NCBI GenBank assembly: GCA_035293045.1
Contig: DATDOY010000237.1
Location: forward strand, 1-11,028
DNA: 11,028 bases
Source of the DNA: DATDOY01 sp035293045
GTDB lineage: Bacteria > Actinomycetota > Acidimicrobiia > IMCC26256 > JACPCJ01
Direction: 5' to 3'
Shown piece after piece: positions 7,949-11,028 of this stretch (its first letter is position 1; each line of letters opens with the position of its first letter). The translations under genes and the position numbers were made by a program. The notes beneath the pieces are model-generated. The model made no database searches. It was not told the DNA's origin and worked only from the letters and a program-made list of their open reading frames with translations.

Positions 7949-8503
7949 CTATCGGGACGCGGGCGTCGGGACGGGGGCCGGGGCGCCGTCGAGCTGCGCC
8001 ACGTGGATGCCGGCGCCGGCGCCGGCATGGCGGCGCTGGACAATCTCGCCGGACTGGATCTTGTCGTGGAGCGTGAGGATGCCGTGCATGAGCGTCTCGG
8101 GCCCGGGCGGGCATCCCGGGACGTAGACGTCGACCGGCACGACCTCGTCGACACCCTGAACGAGCGCGTAGTTGTTGAACATGCCGCCGCTGCTCGCGCA
8201 CACCCCCATCGAGATCACCCACTTCGGCTCGACCATCTGGTCGTAGACCTGGCGGAGCACCGGCGCCATCTTTTGCGAGACGCGACCGGCGACGATCATG
8301 AGGTCGGCCTGGCGCGGGCTGGCCCGGAAGACCTCCATGCCGTAACGGGCGAGGTCGTAGTGGGCGGCGCCCGCAGCCATCATCTCGATGGCGCAGCACG
8401 CAAGACCGAACGTGGCCGGCCACACGGAGTTCTTCCTCGCCCACTTCACGAGATCTTCGACCCGAGCGGTGAGGAAGTTGTGGGGCATCGCCTCGAGGCC
8501 CAC
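7949..8503 (-). CDS. nuoB: NADH-quinone oxidoreductase subunit B (cluster N2 subunit)
   Basis: NuoB (184 aa from the GTG) holds cluster N2, which gives electrons to quinone. The four ligands are C36 and C37 (GLACCAIEMM), C102 (GVCASSGG) and C131 (VPGCPPGPE), the usual tandem-Cys arrangement. The GTG at 8503 is preferred because GGAG lies at 8515-8512, eight bases upstream. An ATG at 8488 (MPHNFLTARVED) would give 179 aa. The open frame extends to 8566 with residues that do not look like NuoB. The tail after about residue 158 is Gly/Ala then Pro-rich and is encoded partly by a 22-base palindrome. The 178-base gap to nuoA is structured and may control initiation here. Confidence 0.95.
   Translation of the reverse strand: MGLEAMPHNFLTARVEDLVKWARKNSVWPATFGLACCAIEMMAAGAAHYDLARYGMEVFRASPRQADLMIVAGRVSQKMAPVLRQVYDQMVEPKWVISMGVCASSGGMFNNYALVQGVDEVVPVDVYVPGCPPGPETLMHGILTLHDKIQSGEIVQRRHAGAGAGIHVAQLDGAPAPVPTPASR
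8007..8028. repeat. 22-base perfect palindrome in the nuoB 3' coding end
   Basis: The stretch is a perfect palindrome made of GCCGGC/GGCGCC units, running from ATGCCGGCG to CGCCGGCAT. It encodes the Gly-Ala part of the NuoB tail, where sequence constraint is low. In mRNA it could fold as a hairpin about 60 bases before the nuoB stop and nuoC start. It may be only simple-sequence expansion in a high-GC genome. Confidence 0.7.
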
Positions 8504-8505
8504 GA

Positions 8506-8685
8506 CTAGTGCTCCAGCCCGTGAGTGCCGTGCACGGATCGCCGAGGCATTCGGCGACCGTCGCAAGGATCGACGACGAAGGCGCAGCCACAGGCTGCGT
8601 CGAGGAGGAGGACGCCGCGAAGCGCAAGCGGCGGGCGTCGATGGCCGGCGGAGACGTGTGCGTCACTTACGAGTTGGAGCACTAG
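8506..8685 (-). promoter_or_regulatory. Structured nuoA-nuoB spacer bounded by an 11-base inverted repeat
   Basis: Perfect inverted arms tggagcactag (8675-8685) and ctagtgctcca (8506-8516) bound the spacer. In the transcript the first arm contains the nuoA stop (UAG, 8684-8682) and the second contains the GGAG Shine-Dalgarno of nuoB (8515-8512). Between them are short-loop hairpins: tcgccga/tcggcga (8539-8557), cgtcg/cgacg (8559-8575), cgcagcc/ggctgcg (8583-8599), cgccgc/gcggcg (8613-8633) and gacg/cgtc (8653-8664), plus the palindrome ccgtgcacgg (8528-8537). No gene-like frame fits the gap. The layout suggests translational coupling: a ribosome stopping at nuoA would open the long stem and free the nuoB start. 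Alternatively the arms are the ends of a small non-autonomous element, but I see no target-site duplication. Confidence 0.5.
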
Positions 8686-9131
8686 GCCGCCTTCTCCCCG
8701 TCGGCGGCGCCGCCGGGCGGGACGCTCCCGCTCCGCAGCACCGACTCGTTGGCGCGGCCCATGACGCGTCGTGACGGTCCCCAGTGCAGCGCACCGGACG
8801 AGAGGACATAGCCGTAGGCGACCAGGACGGCGAGGAGAAAGAGGCCCATCTCGACGAGGCCGAAGAGGCCGAGCTGCCGATAGACCACGGCAAAGGGATA
8901 GAGGAAGACGATCTCGATGTCGAAGACGATGAAGATCATCGCCACCAGGTAGAACTTGACCGGGAAGCGCTCCGCCGGTTCGTTCTCCGGCACGATCCCG
9001 CACTCGTACGGGGCCAACTTGGCGGCGTGGGGTCGCCGGGGCGCGAGCAGTGTGGACGCCGCGAACGACAGGATCGCGAACGCCGTCGCCAGGACCAACA
9101 TCACCACGATGGGGAGATAGGAGTCGGTCAC
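8682..9131 (-). CDS. nuoA: NADH-quinone oxidoreductase subunit A (membrane subunit)
   Basis: NuoA (149 aa) is a small three-span membrane subunit near the quinone channel and is normally the first gene of the operon. Spans lie at about residues 6-29, 60-82 and 89-111. The conserved loop PYECGIVPENE (41-51, with C44) and the acidic residues D71 and E73 in the second span (FIVFDIEIVF) are present. The C-terminal 35 residues are polar, with a Gly/Pro/Ala-rich end. The start is a GTG at 9131, with a Shine-Dalgarno GAAGG at 9144-9140, eight bases upstream. Its stop lies inside an 11-base inverted repeat whose partner covers the nuoB ribosome binding site. Confidence 0.95.
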   Translation of the reverse strand: MTDSYLPIVVMLVLATAFAILSFAASTLLAPRRPHAAKLAPYECGIVPENEPAERFPVKFYLVAMIFIVFDIEIVFLYPFAVVYRQLGLFGLVEMGLFLLAVLVAYGYVLSSGALHWGPSRRVMGRANESVLRSGSVPPGGAADGEKAA

Positions 9132-9191
9132 TCGCTCTGCCTTCTATCCCTGCCTGCGTCTACGGGCCCCCGGCCAGGCCCTGCCAGCGTG

Positions 9192-9221
9192 AGGCTATCC
9201 CGGCGGACGCACGCTCGTGAA
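9192..9221 (-). promoter_or_regulatory. Candidate nuo operon promoter
   Basis: In the 136-base gap between hipA and nuoA the best sigma-70-like pair on the minus strand is TTCACG (9221-9216) and TAGCCT (9197-9192), 18 bases apart. It would give a leader of about 55 bases before the nuoA GTG. The -10 fits the actinobacterial TANNNT pattern; the -35 is weak. The -35 overlaps the hairpin at 9208-9241. Confidence 0.3.
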
Positions 9222-9241
9222 AACACGCACGAGCGCGTGCG
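9208..9241. other. Large hairpin between hipA and nuoA
   Basis: Arms cgcacgctcgtg (9208-9219) and cacgagcgcgtgcg (9228-9241) pair over 12 bases with a two-base bulge (9234-9235) and an 8-base loop. It lies 27 bases past the hipA stop. It could end or protect the hipBA transcript, but no U-tract follows, so a classical intrinsic terminator is doubtful. It could instead be a regulator site for nuo. Confidence 0.45.
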
Positions 9242-9267
9242 CTAGCCGGCAGACGGGATGCGAGCGC

Positions 9268-10497
9268 TCACTTCCCGAGGCGGTCGAGGCGAGAACGCAT
9301 CTCCGCTCGGAGGCGGTCGGTCACCCGATCCTCAAACCCGATTTCTCCGAGCCGATCAAGCCACGCGGGGGCGAGGTCACAGAGACGATCCAGGGAACGA
9401 CTGACCGCCCGATCGCCCACATTGAGACGCGCTCCGAACGACATGAAGTCCTCGCGGCGAAGACGATTTTGTCGGCCCTCGAACTCCATGGCCAGCTTGT
9501 GGTCAACGGCATACGGCAGCGTCGTCAGCAGGTCGTACACCGGCGACAACCCGACGATCCCGTCCGCCTCTTGGACCAGACTCACGTTCTTTGCGTGAAG
9601 GTCCTCGTTACCGATCACATAACTGAACGCCACGACCGCGATGAGGCCACGAGCGGTGGCCGCGGGCGAAGAGGCGACTTCGGCGAACGCGGAAGCGATG
9701 TCGAGCGTGCGTACCCGGTATTTGTCGGCCGGGTACAGGTCGCAGATCTGACAGCCGTCCTCCACGGCGAGCCGTTCCACACGCCCGCTCTCTTGGCGAC
9801 GCCGGTCGAATCGCTCGATCAGCAGCCCGCTGGCGTTCGACTTGTCCTTGACGACCCGAGCCGAGACGGTGCTGATGCCCACGGCCCGGGCCATTCGGAG
9901 AAAGAAGTCCTCGTTTTCGATAACGCGAGGGAATCCCGGTGGGTTGAGTTTGAGCAGATGCGGCCCGGCCTTTGCCGCGACGGGGAAAACGATCATGGCG
10001 TCGGAGACCTTCTCCTGAACGCCGGGCAGCGCGGCGGGGTCATAAAAGCTCGAGTCGGTCGACACGCTTCCCGCGAAGAGTTCGGCGAACGACACCTCTC
10101 CCCACTCCCGTGCGCCCACGCGCGGGGTGAACTCGGGTGGCGCCTCGTTTTCCGGGACGACCCGGACATCCCCCACGCAGTCGCCACCGACGGCGAGGAG
10201 CAGGCTGAGCATGTCGTCGGCCGACGCTTTCACCCGGTCCCTGAGCGCGAACAGGCGCGCCCCTTCGGGGAGGAGGTTCGCAAAGAACGGGGGCACACTT
10301 CCACCGGTCGACTGGACCGGCTCGGATCGGACCGGGAGGCGAAAGGCGACCTGGGGGCCGCCCGCCCTGATCGCGTCGGGGAGGTATCGAAAGTCGATGA
10401 CTCCCCCGCCCATGCGGGTAAGGCGAGCCACGAGCGAGTCCCCCTTGTAGACATCCGCCCGCTCGATGCGCGACGGGTCGAAGGACTCAGGGCTCAT
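9268..10497 (-). CDS. hipA: HipA-family serine/threonine kinase toxin
   Basis: HipA kinases phosphorylate a target (glutamyl-tRNA synthetase in Escherichia coli) and slow growth; the partner HipB blocks this and represses the operon. The protein has 409 aa, close to the usual length. An N-terminal HipA-coupling region (about 10-115, with FFANLLPEG at 71-79) is followed by the kinase: GVQEK loop at 159-163, ATP-binding K183 in HLLKL, ENEDFFLRMARAVGI at 194-208, LLIERFDRR at 225-233, catalytic GNEDLHAKN at 296-304 (D299, N304) and metal-binding D322 in VYDLL. All core catalytic residues are present. The position matching the E. coli Ser150 autophosphorylation site looks like Ala156. The ATG at 10497 overlaps the hipB frame by 11 bases. 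The target in this organism is unknown. Confidence 0.93.
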   Translation of the reverse strand: MSPESFDPSRIERADVYKGDSLVARLTRMGGGVIDFRYLPDAIRAGGPQVAFRLPVRSEPVQSTGGSVPPFFANLLPEGARLFALRDRVKASADDMLSLLLAVGGDCVGDVRVVPENEAPPEFTPRVGAREWGEVSFAELFAGSVSTDSSFYDPAALPGVQEKVSDAMIVFPVAAKAGPHLLKLNPPGFPRVIENEDFFLRMARAVGISTVSARVVKDKSNASGLLIERFDRRRQESGRVERLAVEDGCQICDLYPADKYRVRTLDIASAFAEVASSPAATARGLIAVVAFSYVIGNEDLHAKNVSLVQEADGIVGLSPVYDLLTTLPYAVDHKLAMEFEGRQNRLRREDFMSFGARLNVGDRAVSRSLDRLCDLAPAWLDRLGEIGFEDRVTDRLRAEMRSRLDRLGK

Positions 10498-10744
10498 CGT
10501 TCGCCGCGATCTCTCCTCGCCCGGTCTCGACTCGAAGTCGGAGACCCAACGTGTCGAGGATGCGAAGGAGCACGTCGAGGCGCATCGTGGGCTTGCCTTG
10601 CTCGAGCGCTCGAACCGACCGGTCCGAGCAGCCCGCGAGATCGGCGACGTCCCGTTGGGTCAGCTTCAGCCGCCGCCGGCGAGCGCGCGCGACGCCAGCC
10701 AACGCCGCCGTAGCCGCATGATCGGACCGATTTCCCAAACTCAT
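10487..10744 (-). CDS. hipB: HipB-like antitoxin, Xre/Cro-type DNA-binding protein
   Basis: This small protein (85 aa from the chosen ATG) has a Xre-type helix-turn-helix at residues 28-50, from LTQRDVADLAG to SVRALEQG, after an Arg-rich stretch (20-27). The helix-turn-helix and its place directly upstream of hipA identify it as the antitoxin and operon repressor. The short tail (75-85) is polar and may be flexible. I chose the ATG at 10744 because a TATGAT box ends seven bases upstream, which fits a leaderless transcript. ATGs at 10750, 10756 and 10780 are also in frame; the last would give 97 aa, but its ATG, like those at 10750 and 10756, falls inside an operator-like repeat. Confidence 0.88.
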   Translation of the reverse strand: MSLGNRSDHAATAALAGVARARRRRLKLTQRDVADLAGCSDRSVRALEQGKPTMRLDVLLRILDTLGLRLRVETGRGEIAANDEP

Positions 10745-10822
10745 CGGCATGATCATACCGCTTTGAGGTAGCAACCACATGATCGTTCCGCGATTGTGAT
10801 GGTATCGGAATGATCGTGCCGC
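10718..10822. promoter_or_regulatory. Four phased operator-like repeats, ATGATC-N3-CCG
   Basis: The motif occurs on the plus strand at 10718-10730, 10749-10761, 10779-10791 and 10810-10822, giving start spacings of 31, 30 and 31 bases, close to three helical turns. The second copy is the core of a near-perfect 16-base palindrome, CGGCATGATCATACCG (14 of 16 symmetric). The first copy lies in the hipB 5' coding part; the second covers the -10 box. These are probably HipB binding sites for autorepression, by analogy with the multiple HipB operators of E. coli. The sequence differs from the E. coli TATCC-N8-GGATA site. Confidence 0.75.
10745..10757 (-). promoter_or_regulatory. Candidate hipBA promoter -10 box, leaderless start
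   Basis: TATGAT on the minus strand (10757-10752) is a strong -10 match, and the A of the ATG at 10744 is eight bases after its last base, where transcription would be expected to begin. No good -35 is seen at 16-18 bases. The box sits inside the second operator-like repeat, so a bound repressor would block polymerase. Confidence 0.5.
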
Positions 10823-10830
10823 TCTCCCAA

Positions 10831-10855
10831 ACGAGACCCCCGAGGCACGCGGGGG
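10831..10855 (-). terminator. Candidate terminator after the amidohydrolase gene
   Basis: A stem of cccccg (10837-10842) with cggggg (10850-10855) and a 7-base loop lies 13 bases past the amidohydrolase stop. On the minus strand it is followed by TCTCGTTT, a weak U-tract. It would separate that transcript from hipBA. Confidence 0.4.
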
Positions 10856-10868
10856 GCAGGGGTCGCGA

Positions 10869-11028
10869 TCAGTGTGTCAACCCGCTCCCCATGAGGTCGG
10901 CGAAGTTCTCGGCATAGAACCGATGCCGGGTGACCTCGTCGATGACAGCGGCCGTGAGGCTGGCTTCAAAGCGGGCGATCGGGTTCCGGCCGCCTTCGAC
11001 GTGCGGATAGTCGGAGGAGAACAGGCAG
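10869..11028 (-). CDS. Amidohydrolase, C-terminal fragment (cut by window edge)
   Basis: The last 53 codons of a gene that enters from beyond the right edge; the stop is TGA at 10871-10869. The fragment contains FSSDYPHVEGG near its start and YAENFADLMG near its end, as in TIM-barrel amidohydrolases of the Amidohydro_2 (ACMSD-like) family. There the Asp in SDYPH is a metal and catalytic residue, and ENxxxLMG is the usual final helix. These enzymes hydrolyse or decarboxylate small carbonyl substrates; the substrate cannot be told from this piece. It is on the same strand as hipBA, and the 124-base gap holds a candidate terminator and operator repeats. Confidence 0.8.
   Translation of the reverse strand, partial: CLFSSDYPHVEGGRNPIARFEASLTAAVIDEVTRHRFYAENFADLMGSGLTH

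Noticed and set aside
8504..8666. A small gene in the nuoA-nuoB spacer, from a GTG at 8666
   Set aside because: The frame runs on into nuoB out of frame, is low-complexity Ser/Ala/Arg-rich and has no Shine-Dalgarno. The spacer is better explained by its inverted repeats.
9217..10713. Plus-strand open frame of 498 codons opposite hipA and hipB
   Set aside because: The whole frame mirrors two recognisable minus-strand genes, and its Arg/Glu/His-rich translation has no family features.

Overview
The window comes from a high-GC bacterium, most likely an actinobacterium. The NuoD, NuoG and NuoB sequences, the frequent GTG starts and the standard nuoA-to-nuoH order fit that phylum. An acidimicrobial relative is my best guess, but this rests on the look of the proteins and no search was run. 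All genes that I can support lie on the minus strand, so the window reads from right to left in transcription order.

Right end (about 10487-11028): the last 53 codons of an amidohydrolase enter from beyond the window and end at 10869. A candidate terminator follows. Next is a hipB-hipA toxin-antitoxin pair (10744 to 9268) whose genes overlap by 11 bases. Four copies of the motif ATGATC-N3-CCG, spaced 31, 30 and 31 bases apart, cover the hipB promoter and start. The best -10 box lies inside one of these sites and is placed so that the transcript would begin at the hipB ATG.

Middle and left (9131 to 139): eight genes of the NADH:quinone oxidoreductase (complex I) operon, nuoA, B, C, D, E, F, G and H. 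NuoE, F and G form the NADH-oxidising arm, NuoB, C and D the connecting and quinone-reducing module, and NuoA and H the membrane base of the quinone channel. All the cluster-binding cysteines that I checked are present. The remaining genes (nuoI to nuoN) would lie to the left of the window. Most junctions are very tight (TGATG or ATGA overlaps, or a 4-base gap).

Three junctions are loose, and these hold the structure that the genes do not explain. The nuoA-nuoB gap (178 bases) is bounded by an 11-base perfect inverted repeat that contains the nuoA stop codon on one side and the nuoB Shine-Dalgarno on the other, with a chain of hairpins between. The nuoD-nuoE gap (139 bases) and the region after nuoH each hold one copy of a 57-base GCGA-rich repeat (56 of 57 identical), and each copy sits between inverted arms.
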